A stretch of 64,000 bases of DNA from positions 992,001 through 1,056,000 of the forward strand of contig SPDT01000005.1 in NCBI GenBank assembly GCA_008477525.1. The letters are read 5' to 3'. This DNA is from Hypomyces perniciosus (Eukaryota > Ascomycota > Sordariomycetes > Hypocreales > Hypocreaceae). The notes beneath the pieces are model-generated. The model made no database searches. It saw only the letters and a program-made list of their open reading frames with translations, and was not told the DNA's origin. The position numbers and the translations under genes are program-made. Below, one piece after another: positions 23,092-33,722 of this stretch. Position 1 is the first letter of the stretch; each line of letters starts with the position of its first letter.

Positions 23092-24561
23092 ATGTCCTCC
23101 TCCAACCGCCCCGAAGAAGAGATGGACGAAGATCTCCTTAATGCCGATGATGCCGCCGAAGAAGTCCTCGACGATGACGATCTCGCCATGGACTCGGACA
23201 ACGAAGAGCTCATCCTCCAAAACGACTCCATCGCCTTCTTCGACCTGCCCCAAGACTCCCTCTTCACCATCGCGCAGCACCCCGTCCACTCTTCTCTCAT
23301 CGCCGTCGGTGGCTCTGCCGGCCAGGAGGACGACGCTCCTGGCGCGGGCTGGCTCTTCGACACCTCCTCCGCTCAGTCGCGCCCTGTTCTGCCTCAGAGC
23401 TATGCCAGCGACCCTTCTGCCGAGCCGCCCCAGACCACACAGCTCCAGAGCCTGTTCTCCCTCGAAGGCCACAAGGATTCCATCAACGCCCTGGCCTGGT
23501 CCCTCCCTCGAGGAGAGGTTCTCGTCAGCGGTGGCCTAGATGGAAAGATCCAGGCCTGGAAAGCCGACATCCGGCCCTCCGAGGGCATCAAAATGACTCT
23601 CCTCGGAGAAGCCCAAGAGGTCGAAGAAATCAACTGGATCGCAGCCTGTCCCTCCCCCTCGAATCCCAACACCATCGCCCTCGGCGCCAACGACGGCTCC
23701 GTCTGGGTCTACACCATCGACCCCTCCGATTCCTCCAATCCCCTCCAGATCGTCCAGTCTTACTTCCTACATACTGCGTCCTGCACCGCCGGCGCATGGA
23801 CACCAGATGGCCAACTCCTCGCCACCGTCTCCGAAGACAGCAGCCTATACGTCTGGGACGTCTGGGGCCTCGCCGCAGCCCAGGGCATCGTCGGTGACAA
23901 CGGCATGACAGCTGTGTCCCTAACAGGCCAAGACCAGCGCTTCGAAGTCGAAGGCGGTCTCTACTCCATCGCCGTCGATCCCAAGGGCGCCTTCGTCGCA
24001 ACCGGCGGCGCAGGCGGCGCCATCAAGATCGTCTCGCTCCCACGCCTCACCCCCTCCGCCACGCAGTCCAAACCCCAGGCCCGCGGCCGCGGCAGCAAAT
24101 CTGCCACCGACCCCAGCGCCGGCGGGCAAATCCTCGCTTCCCTGCACGGCCAGTCCGATAGCATCGAAACCCTCGCCGTCGCAGTGACATCCACCAGCCC
24201 GCCAACCACTCTCCTCGCCGCCGGATCCGTCGACGGCTCCATTGCCGTATACGACGCAGCTCGACGCTTCGCCGTGCGCAAGACCCTCGTCGGCGCGCAC
24301 GAGGACCACTCCGTCGTCAAGGTCGAGTTTGTGCCCAACACATGGCTTCTTACGAGCTGCGGCATGGACGGTGTAGTGCGAAGATGGGATCTAAGAGCCA
24401 CCGGTGGAAGCGCGGGAGGAGATTCAGGGCTGCAGAAGGAATGGAAGGGTCATAGGGGTGATGGTGAGGGCGGTGGTGTTCTAGGCTTTGTTCAGGGGCA
24501 AACGGGCGAGAGGGTAGTGACGGCTGGAGATGATGGTGTGGCCTTGGTATTTGAGGCGTGA
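23092..24561 (+). CDS. SQT1: SQT1 / AAMP-like WD40 ribosome assembly protein
   Basis: A single exon of 489 residues. After an acidic N-terminus (about 1-45, rich in Asp and Glu) the protein is a seven-bladed WD40 propeller: blades carry GHKDSINALAWS, SGGLDGKIQAWKA, LGANDGSVWVYTI, TVSEDSSLYVWDV, AAGSVDGSIAVYD and SCGMDGVVRRWDL. Order, length and the acidic head match yeast Sqt1 and human AAMP. Sqt1 is the dedicated chaperone that binds nascent ribosomal protein uL16 (Rpl10) and brings it to 60S subunits. The frame is open from a TTG at 22993, but the ATG at 23092 has good context and begins the acidic head. Composition is very GC-rich and C-biased at third positions, typical of a highly expressed gene. 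Confidence 0.88.
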   Translation: MSSSNRPEEEMDEDLLNADDAAEEVLDDDDLAMDSDNEELILQNDSIAFFDLPQDSLFTIAQHPVHSSLIAVGGSAGQEDDAPGAGWLFDTSSAQSRPVLPQSYASDPSAEPPQTTQLQSLFSLEGHKDSINALAWSLPRGEVLVSGGLDGKIQAWKADIRPSEGIKMTLLGEAQEVEEINWIAACPSPSNPNTIALGANDGSVWVYTIDPSDSSNPLQIVQSYFLHTASCTAGAWTPDGQLLATVSEDSSLYVWDVWGLAAAQGIVGDNGMTAVSLTGQDQRFEVEGGLYSIAVDPKGAFVATGGAGGAIKIVSLPRLTPSATQSKPQARGRGSKSATDPSAGGQILASLHGQSDSIETLAVAVTSTSPPTTLLAAGSVDGSIAVYDAARRFAVRKTLVGAHEDHSVVKVEFVPNTWLLTSCGMDGVVRRWDLRATGGSAGGDSGLQKEWKGHRGDGEGGGVLGFVQGQTGERVVTAGDDGVALVFEA

Positions 24562-25119
24562 TGATGGGGAATACTCAATGTGGATATCAAAAAAAGATCA
24601 AACCGGTATATAGATGCGGAATATATATGTCACATCTACGACGATAACGGAGGGACATGTAAAAAGCTCATGATGGACCAACAGGTCCTCAGATATGCAG
24701 TTGTTGAAATTTATCTGCCATCCTTCTTCATAGATGGCGCCGCATAAGTCGTTAAGACAGTAGTTGAAAAAAAAAAAAGAATAACCCACCCAGAACTCGC
24801 TATATATAAAATCCTTTTCTCTTTTCCCAATGTTGAGATGAGCCGGCGCTTTTATCCCCAAGCAGCCGGTTTCGCTTGACGCCAAGTAGCCATGTTGAAA
24901 TGTTCGCCATCACCTTTCCTCCTGTGAGTTTTGAAAAAAAGAAAAAAGAAATCCCGAAAAGACAAACATCAACCAAGATAAAAACACACGGTTGGTAGCC
25001 CTGTGAAGGACTGCCTCTTTAGTCTAATACCCCATCAATGCAAAAAATTTTGGGTTGGTGATCCCAAATATGGACGCCGAACTTCGTGATAGGCCGCAGC
25101 CTCTTCAAGGTGATGGAAT
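24562..25119. other. intergenic region between convergent SQT1 and GCV2
   Basis: 558 AT-leaning bases that should contain both 3' UTRs. A poly-A run lies near 24768-24778. No gene is seen. Confidence 0.5.
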
Positions 25120-28100
25120 CTAAGCAGATCCAGTGGTGTCCTCAACAGGTGGGCATGTGCAGAAGAGGTTGGTGTCTCCGAAAGCTACAACATCAATCAG
25201 CCAAAATGTCTCGAGATATACAAAACGAAGTGAACTTACCATCATCCACACGTGCAACAGACGGCCAGAACTTCTTCTCCAAGAGATATGGCAGCGGGTA
25301 GGCCGCCTTCTCTCGCGAGTAGGGTCGCTCCCACTGGCCCACAATCACATCAGTCTGAGGGTGGGGGGCATTCTTGAGCACATTGCCCTCTCGGGGCTGC
25401 TTGCCCTCCTCAATCTCCCGAATCTCCTCGCGGATGCTGATCAAGGCGTCGATGAAGCGGTCGAGCTCCTCCTTACTCTCACTCTCCGTAGGCTCAATCA
25501 TGAGTGTGTTAGGCACAGGCCAGCTCATGGTGGGTGCATGGAAGCCATAGTCCTGCAACCGCTTAGCAATGTCGATGGCCTCAACGCCAGCGGTCTTCTG
25601 GAATGGCCGGGCGTCGACGATGAACTCATGAGCGCATCGTCCGTTCTCATTGGTATAGAGAATCGGGTAGTGGTCCTTGAGGCGGGTCAGGATGTAGTTG
25701 GCGTTAAGAAGAGCAACCGTAGTAGCCTTGCGAAGTCCCTCATCACCTGTAAACGAGTGTTAGTAGTGTTACTGAACTCACAAATTATACAATGCCAAAG
25801 CCACTTACCCATGGTGGCGATGTACGCCCAGCTGATAGGGACGATACTAGCGCTGCCGAAGCCAGCACTCGATACCGGCGTCTGGGTGCTCTTGTGTGGG
25901 AGATAAGGAGCAAGGAACTCCTTGACACAAATGGGTCCAATTCCTGGACCACCACCACCGTGAGGGATACAGAAGGTCTTGTGAAGGTTCAAGTGGCAGA
26001 CATCGGCACCAATTGCTCCCGGCGAGGTGAGTCCAATCTGGGCATTCATGTTCGCGCCGTCCATATAGACGAGGCCACCATATTGATGAACAAGATCGCA
26101 AACCTTGCGGACATGAGGCTCAAAGACACCGTAGGTGCTAGGATATGTGATCATGATGGCTCCAAGCTCGGAAGCGTGCTTCTTGCACTTGGCTTCGAGA
26201 TCCTCCAAGTCAAGGTTACCAGTGGCGGTATCACACTTGATTGGAACAGTGCGCATGCCGGCCATGGCCGCCGAAGCAGGGTTGGTACCGTGTGCGGAAA
26301 CAGGAATCAAGCAGATGTCTCGCTTCGCGCCGGGCTGCTGCTCATGGTACTTGCGGATGGCTCGCAGACCAGCGAACTCACCCTGAGCACCAGAGTTGGG
26401 CTGCAGCGAACAGGCATCCATACCTGTCAATGCGGCGAGCTGGGCAGAGGTGGCGTTGAAGAGTCTCTGGTATCCCTTCACGGCGCTAAAGGGGGCGTGG
26501 GGGTGAATGTTGGCGGTATTGTCACTGCCAATGAGCTCCATCTGAGTAGTACCATTGAGCTTCATTGTGCAAGATCCCAGGGGAATCATGGAGTGAACCA
26601 GGGACAGATCCTTGGACTGGAGATGGTGCATGTAGCGCAGCATCTCCGTCTCGCTGTGGTGAGAATTGAAGACCGGGTGTGTCAAAAACTTGGACTCTCG
26701 TCGGACGGAATCCGGGAGGCTTTGCAGGATTTCCTCGGATGACTGCTTGAAGCCCTCCTTCCAGCACTTGGAGGCAACATCGAGGTCTGCGTCACTGTGG
26801 TTCTTGTAGGCAACCGATTGGAACGCCTTGACGACACGCATAAAGATGCTGAGAGTGAAGGTTGATGGAACAGCCAAAACAAGCTCGTTAGGGGACCAGG
26901 ACTTGCCACTGCTAATTCCCTGCTCCGTCAACTCTCGTCGAAGGGCGCGGCAGACGACGGGTTCATCAAAGTAAAGGGCAACAGTATCAGACAGAACCTT
27001 GCCAGCAGAATCAACGGAAGATGTTGATACCTTCAAGCCGTAGTGCTGAGCGGCCGCTTGGATCATACGGGCATGGCGGAGGTTGTTAATAGCCATCTCC
27101 CTGAGCTGGCCGGGGCCGTGGTAAATGGCATACATGGCAGACATGTTCGCCAAGAGAGCCTGCGCAGTGCAGACGTTGCTCGTGGCCTTCTCTCTTCGAA
27201 TATGCTGCTCTCGAGTCTGCAGGGCCAAGCGAAGAGCGCGTCCTCCCCGTCGATCCTTGGACACACCAACCAGTCGGCCAGGAAGGCGTCTCTTGCTCGC
27301 CTCCTTGACAGACATGAAGGCCGCATGAGGACCGCCAAAGCCCAAGGGGACACCAAATCGCTGGGCATTGCCGAATGCAATATCAGCGCCCCATTCTCCG
27401 GGTGGGGTGAGAATGGTCAGGTTGGAGAGGTCAGTGGCGGCACTCAGCAACGTGCCCTGCTTGTGGGCAACATCGGCAAGCTCCCGGAAATTTACGACGC
27501 CTCCGTTCGTGTCTGGGTACTGCACCATGACACCAATCAAGTCGTCGCCGAGATCCTGGATTTTCTTGTGGGCATCTGGGGCCGACAGGTCCATAACTTG
27601 AACCCGGATGCCAAAGCCCTCGGCACGACCATTCATGACCCGGATGGTGGCGTCATGCACCAGGTGAGACACAATGTATGTCTTGCCGGGCCTCTTTTGC
27701 CTACCAGTTGAAACACTGTTCAAGGACATGGTCATGGCTTCAGCGGCCGCTGTTCCCTCGTCAAGCAGACTGGCATTGGCGACTGGAAGTCCAGTCAGGT
27801 CCGACACCATGGTTTGGAAGTTCAACAGAGACTCCAAGCGGCCCTGGCTGATCTCGGGTTGGTAAGGGGTGTAGCTTGTGTACCAGGCAGGGTTCTCGAA
27901 AATGTTTCGCTTGATAACTGTTGGGATCTCGACGGGGTAGTAGCCGCCTCCGTTCATCCACGTCCGGATTTCGTTGTGTGCATTCATGGCCCTGAAGGCC
28001 TTTGCAATTCCAGACTCGCTGAACACTCGTGCCTGGATGGTCTTCTCTGGAGGGGCCATGACATCGGCCGGAATGACCTGGGAGACAAAGCCATCCAACG

Positions 28101-28395
28101 TCTCAGCACCGGGGCCGAGCACCTTGAGCATCTCTTGGATGTCATCGTCCCGAGGACCAATGTGGCGTTTGCTGAAGTCCTTCCATGGCTGCTTGTGCTC
28201 AGCACGGATCTTCTTCATTTCAACATAGGTCGGGTCATTATGTAGCAGGCGACCGGTATTATCGTGGGCCTCGGCAAAGACCTTGGCCGTATGAGAGAGG
28301 CTCCTGCTGGAGAGAGCTCCGCGAACGCAAACTCTTGCCAGCGTAGCAGAAGGGCGAAGGGAAGCCCCCCGTGAGAGAACCAGCCTCGAGGCCAT
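25120..28395 (-). CDS. GCV2: mitochondrial glycine dehydrogenase (decarboxylating), P protein
   Basis: Three exons: 25809-28395, 25240-25746, 25120-25184; 1052 residues. This is the PLP-dependent subunit of the glycine cleavage system in the mitochondrial matrix. It releases CO2 from glycine and passes the aminomethyl group to the lipoyl H protein, feeding one-carbon metabolism. The N-terminus ([15 protein letters not shown]...) is a clear presequence. Family landmarks include FSKRHIGP near the start, the duplicated N- and C-terminal aminotransferase-like halves, GSCTMKLN, and the PLP lysine in [16 protein letters not shown] (about 806). Introns of 62 and 55 bases join [12 protein letters not shown] and [15 protein letters not shown] in frame. 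Full length for the family. It is divergent from TOM5. Confidence 0.97.
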
Positions 28396-29075
28396 GGTCC
28401 AACACGTTTGTTTGTTTGTGTGACTGTCGTAATTTTTTTCTCCGCCGGTGCGAAGAGATAAGGGATTCGGATAATCAAGATTTGTGATCTCACTCAGACG
28501 ATAGTCGTGGGGCCCGCAAGAAACCACATGCGCCGAGAGACTCTTCCGGCACGGGCTGCGAAGACCGTCGAAACACTTGTCTTCTGTATGAGCTGGTCTG
28601 TGACAATCCAATTGAGGGGGTGGAGGAGAGAAGGAGGAGGAGGAGGAAAAAGAAGAAGAAGAGAAATGGGTGAGCAATCAAAGGATTTCTCCACGATCGT
28701 TGCGCCTTCCGTGCAGATGTGTGTCGACGGCGGTCCGGCTAGGCCAGGGATATGGCTCGGGGCGCGATAAGGCACTGTAGTTGGCTCTAAATGGCCTAAA
28801 TGGCGGCTATCTTGCAATCTGGTAGGCCAGGCCATTGCAGGCCCTTGCAGGCCCCGACGATATCGGGGCCCCGTGGACCGATACTGAGCGGTTAGTTACG
28901 TTCTTGTTACCTAAAGGCGCCAATTCCGAATTTTTCCTTCTGACGTCTTTTCCCGCCGAAGTCTGTCTCGTGATAGCATCAGAGTCTTCCAGACCGCCGA
29001 AGTCGCCTCGTTTTTACGTAACCGCCCAGCTATCTCCAACTTGCAACAAACATCATCACAAATCCCGTTATCACA
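28396..29075. promoter_or_regulatory. divergent promoter region, GCV2 and TOM5
   Basis: 680 bases between divergent ATGs. A purine tract at about 28622-28668 (GGA/GAA units) reads as a CT-rich tract on the GCV2 sense strand, 225-275 bases before its ATG, as often seen in fungal promoters. Near 28798-28860 there are short repeats of GGCCTAAATGG and GCAGGCCC type. Confidence 0.5.
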
Positions 29076-29362
29076 ATGTTTGGAGGATGTATGTGTCTTT
29101 GCCCAGTCCTGTGCTATCTGTTGGGTAATAGCGAATGCAATGCTGACGAGCCGCTGCAGTTGCGCCCCCGCAACAGTCTCCTGAGGAGATCCGCGCCATG
29201 GAGGCCGAGGCCACCTTCACCGTCCAGCAGGTGGCTGCGACAGCATTCATGCTGTATCTCTGTGCGTCTGCTCGAGAATTCACTCTCTGCCATAGGCGAT
29301 GAAACGTGCTGACCGATTCCAAAGCCCCGTTTGCCATCGATATGATCAGCCGAATCTTCTAA
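29076..29362 (+). CDS. TOM5: TOM5, small subunit of the mitochondrial outer-membrane translocase
   Basis: Three exons: 29076-29088 (13 bases), 29160-29261, 29325-29362; 50 residues. Each exon is too short to stand out alone. The splices give MFGGFAPPQQSPEEIRAMEAE..., a single C-terminal membrane anchor (TAFMLYLSPFAIDMISRIF) and a stop, the exact plan of fungal Tom5. The conserved Pro-Phe-Ala-Ile-Asp is rebuilt across the second junction. Tom5 helps assemble the TOM complex and passes preproteins from receptors to the Tom40 pore. Introns are 71 and 63 bases. It is divergent from GCV2 and convergent with NUP57. Confidence 0.92.
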
Positions 29363-29898
29363 GTAGTCCGGCGCGCCATTCGCGCTATTGCCCACACGAT
29401 ACCAGCGGCAGAGCATTTCAGCCTAAATGGTGCAATTTCGAATGCAAATAGTTCATACCGCTATAATAACTGTATTATCGAGAGAGATACAAGATCATGA
29501 GAGACGTCGTTCTTGTTGTTGTACGATAGAAGAATACTGCAGGAGTGGTGGCACGAAAAGGGGGGCAGAAAAATCATGCTTTAGACGATATGAAGACATG
29601 ACCATAGACATGACTCTGGGAAATCTGCATACATCAAGTCGAACATCCGATAACAATTGGACATTTGGTATATCAGGACTAGCAAGGATGCCTTCAGAGT
29701 TTGGGAAATTCGTGCAATGCTTGCGCCTCGACTGTGCTCAATTCCGCTTCTCTTCGGTACGACATATTTGGTCCGAAGAGCCTTCTATCACCCATGATCG
29801 TTGACCAAAATTACCCCTTCATCTGGCAAACATTCAAAGACAGCAATTTCCCTGGAACTCTCGTTACCCGCTTCCGAGCAACCTCAATAACCATCCGT
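29363..29898. other. intergenic region between convergent TOM5 and NUP57
   Basis: 536 bases that should hold the 3' UTRs of TOM5 and NUP57. No gene or notable repeat. Confidence 0.5.
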
Positions 29899-31029
29899 CT
29901 ACCTGGACCTTGAGTGCGGGCTTCTGCTCTTCTCCCATTCCTGATAGTCCACACTTAGTGCCTCCAGCTCCTTCTTCAAATGCTGAAGCTGCTTCTCGTA
30001 GTCCTCCAGAACCTAGGTTCATCGTGTTAGTCTTCACGTCGCAGAACAATGGGTCCCTAAGGCATCACTTACCCTCTTCGCCCTGGCTTGGGTCTCCTCA
30101 TCTAATCCTTCACCATCTACCCCAGCCGGCTTGTCCATCTCCTTATTCAGTCGTTCAGAATACCCCCTGAGGACAATCAATCTGCTCCAAAGCTCCTCTT
30201 CCCTGGCCCCTACGGCCGGGTCCTGCACGTCTCGCTCCAAAGTCTGCAGCCTGCTCTTGAGGTCATCCTCATCACCACTAAGCGCATATCCCCTGTTCCT
30301 TAGAATCTGCACTCGTGCAGCCAATGCCAGGCAGCGATTGCTGATCATCGTCTGGCGCCTCCGAGCTGCCAAAGCCCTCGTCTCGGTCTCCAGCTCGTGT
30401 CGCTGCAGGAGTGCATCGAGGCAGCCATTGATCTGGTGCAGCCGCGTGTTGAATTCGGCAATAGCCCTCTTCTGCGTCTTGAGTCGGTCTGCAACGCCTG
30501 TGTAGCCAGCGCACAGTACGGGCATGAACCCCGGGGCGGGCTTGTTCTGGAGAGCTTCTTCCCACTCGCGGGGGTCTTCGTGTGGCTGCGGCTTGTAGAA
30601 GGGGATGTGGGCTTCGTCGACTTTATTGTAGAAGTAATGCTTGAAGACACAGCTAGGGTTCGCTGGATCCCATTTTTCGGTCACGAGTTTCATCTGCTCG
30701 AGTATAGGTTTTTGGTCTGGCGGTCACCAAACGGTTAGTTCTACAGCATCCGCGCGCAGGAGATAGCAAGTCTTACGTGGAGTCTCCTGTCCTGGCTGCC
30801 ACAATGAACTTGAAAGCTGGGCTTGTGACTGTGACAGAGTGGGAACCTGCTGTGTTTGTTGTGGTTGCGCCATCAGGGAGTTGCCCAGCGCGGTCCCCTG
30901 CTGGCCTGCACCCAGAGTCTGGTTGTAAGCATAGGACGTCGCCTGGGCCTGTTGAGTCGGTTGAGTTGGTTGTGGTGCGCCAAAGAGACCTCCGGTGGCA
31001 AGCGGCTTAGCCTGCCCGAAGAGCGACAT
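29899..31029 (-). CDS. NUP57: nucleoporin NUP57 / Nup54 family
   Basis: Three exons: 30777-31029, 30073-30716, 29899-30012; 336 residues. It belongs to the central-channel Nsp1-Nup57-Nup49 (Nup62-Nup54-Nup58) complex of the nuclear pore. The N-terminal 85 residues are Gln/Thr-rich with only two FG units (SLFGQ, GLFGA). The Nup54 core follows (KLVTEKWDPANPSCVFKHYFYN..., about 92-160), then coiled coils to the C-terminus (QILRNRGYALSGDEDDLKSRLQ, YEKQLQHLKKELE). Both 60-base introns are supported by continuous family sequence (PHQKPILEQM and AKRVLEDYEKQL). It is short for the family, mainly because the FG region is small. Its ATG is 621 bases from that of the divergent complex I gene. Confidence 0.9.
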
Positions 31030-31650
31030 GGTGATGAGGCTGGCCTGGAGAGGGCCAGGAAGATGTTAAGGATTCGGCCCAGAGATGTGAGCTTCGCGGA
31101 AGGATAAATCCGATCGCCAGCTGTTCCAGCAGAGCTCTATGATTCCCTAAACTTCGAGATTGTGTAGTGGTCGTGTAGTATTGCCAAAAGCTCGGGTGAA
31201 GATCAGTGTTTTCTTTCTGGGCCGCTGTGTTGTCTTGCTACAAAATTGCAGCTCAATCGCGCTCGGGACAAGGTACCCAGGTACCGCGCACGTCAGCCTT
31301 GTCCTAAGAGCCGGCCAATCACAAGGTCCCTCGCCGAGAGCTGTATCAAAAGTTCAGCATTTATCAGACACAGACATTTGTCAGAATTAAAATCGATTCG
31401 AATTCAATTAAATTTTGTCTCAGAATTTAAGTAATCACCCTAGAAAAACAAACTGGCTGAATTGGCTTCATAAAGCGTCCAAATATGCGGTTGATGCCCG
31501 GCCAGTAGCAAGGCTGAACCCGCTGACCCCCAGGCTGCCTGTGATTGGCTAGCACCAACGACAGACTTTCTGAGCCGCAGTTCGAATAACCTCACAGCTC
31601 CATCGACACACCCCAAGGCTTCACCCAGGGCAGCCTGCTATCCAACCACC
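31030..31650. promoter_or_regulatory. divergent promoter region, NUP57 and complex I subunit gene
   Basis: 621 bases between divergent ATGs. An AT-rich stretch lies at 31376-31460. No element is recognised with confidence. Confidence 0.45.
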
Positions 31651-32463
31651 ATGGCGACCCGACGGCCTCTGTATGTTCCCCTACATCCTTGATCTACGGA
31701 CAACACAATTGGGCCTGTTTGGAGACGAATTGGTGAGATATTGAAGGAGCATAGCTGACGTCAAGCAGATTCAACCAGCAGGTGCTCATCGACACCACAC
31801 CTCTTCCTGAGGATATCCCACAGGTCAAGGAAATCGGCGCCAGTTCCGCACCCCTGTTGTCCGCCTCCTTCTTCATCGGCGCACGATGCCGCGACTACAA
31901 CGATGATTATATGCAGTGCAAGACCGAGAACCCCGGCCGAGGAGAATTCGATTGTCTCAAGGAGGGGCGAAGGGTCACCCGTTGTGCTCAGAGCGTGTAT
32001 GTTTTTGCTACATTTACATCTCTCTTAATGCTCCGACCTTGAGTGAACACTATCCCGATGGTTCTTGGTCGTCTCAGAAAGCATGTCTTGAATGAGAATC
32101 AGTCCCGCATGCTGACTGGATTGGATAACTAGGCTGAAGGACATCAACACTCACTGCTTAACTGAGTTCCGCAAGCACTGGGAGTGTCTGGACAACCGAA
32201 ATCAGCAGCTGTGGCAATGCCGTCCTGCTGAGTGGAAGCTGAACAAGTGTGTTTACGATAACCTGGTAAGGCGATCCCATGACCATCTGGGATATGCAAC
32301 CTTTCTAATTTTATACCTTCAGAAACTCGAGAAGAAGATCCCCGAACAGCCTAGCAACGTTACCCCCGTCGAGCTGCGGCCGAAGCAGATCTTTGCTGAT
32401 GTACGTATTGGGCCTGGTGACGGCAAGCCTTTCACTCCCGGGCAGACCGAGGCTTCGCAATGA
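31651..32463 (+). CDS. nuo-20.8: NADH:ubiquinone oxidoreductase 20.8 kDa-type subunit (NDUFA8 / PGIV), CHCH protein
   Basis: Four exons: 31651-31670, 31769-31996, 32133-32265, 32323-32463; 173 residues. This is an accessory subunit of complex I on the intermembrane-space side. Two CHCH units are visible with four exact Cx9C spacings: CRDYNDDYMQC and CLKEGRRVTRC in the first, CLTEFRKHWEC and CRPAEWKLNKC in the second. Such proteins are imported and oxidised by Mia40-Erv1. The first exon is only 20 bases (MATRRPL, the last codon split). A GTACGT inside the last exon could be a splice donor, but reading through gives a sensible end, GPGDGKPFTPGQTE. Confidence 0.94.
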
Positions 32464-33707
32464 GGGGTTTGAATGGGAGAGGGTGGGGGATACATCGTGT
32501 ACAATTGCCATTGAATCAAAAAATGGATTATCTTACACCATTTGCTTTGCTATTGCCTATGCCACATTCAGTCCAAAATTAGCGGTTCCCAGGGGCTTCA
32601 TGAGCTGGGCGGTGTTTGGCGCAGAAACATTGGGCAGAGGCTGTTTGAATACGAGACATTCCGCGGCCAACTCCCAGAGATCCAGTCAGAAAATCACGAC
32701 GGTACACAAACAGGCTTTCCTAGCTCATAGTAGACTCCGAGGGCTCCAAGGCTCATGAGCTCTGTTGTTCATCCTCCCCCTCTCCACGCATTGTCACTCG
32801 CTGAGGCATCCATGGTCGCACATTCACAAAGTAATCTACGATCCCGCTACTAAATATTTTAACCTTTTAACACAGCATTGCAGAATCACATACCGCAGCC
32901 TCCACGAAGGATGAGGGGTTTCTGGAACATGATAGCGTGACCTCGTCAAACAGTGTGAGGCTATGTGGTGTCCTACACCGGCTGTCTTCGGTTACGTTGA
33001 ACTCAAGTGAGACATTTGGGATCAGATATATCTCATTTGAGTTTGTGAAGCCGAAGCTGCGGAACCCCCGCCTCGAGATGCACACATACACTCTGTGGAA
33101 CAAGAGGAAGTCTGACAGCAAAGCTGCGTACTAGAGATGTTGTCTGACGGATGAAAATAAGATGGCTTACGTTGGAAAACATGTATCAAGTGCTGTTGGG
33201 TGAAATGTCTCAGGTAGATTGAGACATGAGGCGGGGATGGTCGTCATTGCTGTCGATGCTGTTGGTAGCCTTGTTGAGACAGCTGTATGTGATGGTACAG
33301 TGGAACTCGTGATGAAGCCTCGGTGTATATCAAGACATTCAGAGCACATATGATATGTTGGAATGAGATGGTCAGAGTAAGTCTATTGGTCATGAACAAG
33401 TAAGATTTACGAAGGCTGTTAATCGTCAAGCCTGAGTGGCATTTGGGATACGGTCTGCAATGCGACTCATATCGATCCGCGCCCCAAATAATATCAGGCC
33501 AGATCGTCACAAGACATTCTGCAGGCATCCACTGAGCTTGGAGGCGTGGTCGTGATAGTGTTAGTGTTAGTGTAACTACATATGCTCGTCCAACAAACGA
33601 GGCTGTCCGCATTCCCAGTCAGAAGCTGTCGCCCACGCTGGCTAGGACGACATATTTTGTCGACGGGGAGAGACAGAGGGAGTCGTGTAGAAATGCAGCT
33701 TGTTGAA

Positions 33708-33722
33708 TAGTACGGAGTACTA
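33708..33722. repeat. palindromic TACGGAGTA element
   Basis: The sequence TAGTACGGAGTACTA: 6-base complementary arms around a GGA centre. One of the extended forms of the dispersed word. Confidence 0.85.

Noticed and set aside
23049..24401. Several minus-strand frames opposite SQT1
   Set aside because: Shadow frames of a very GC-rich, C-biased WD40 gene, without any domain.
25792..26742. 316-codon plus-strand frame inside the GCV2 locus
   Set aside because: Antisense shadow of the P protein; mirrors the bias of the coding strand.
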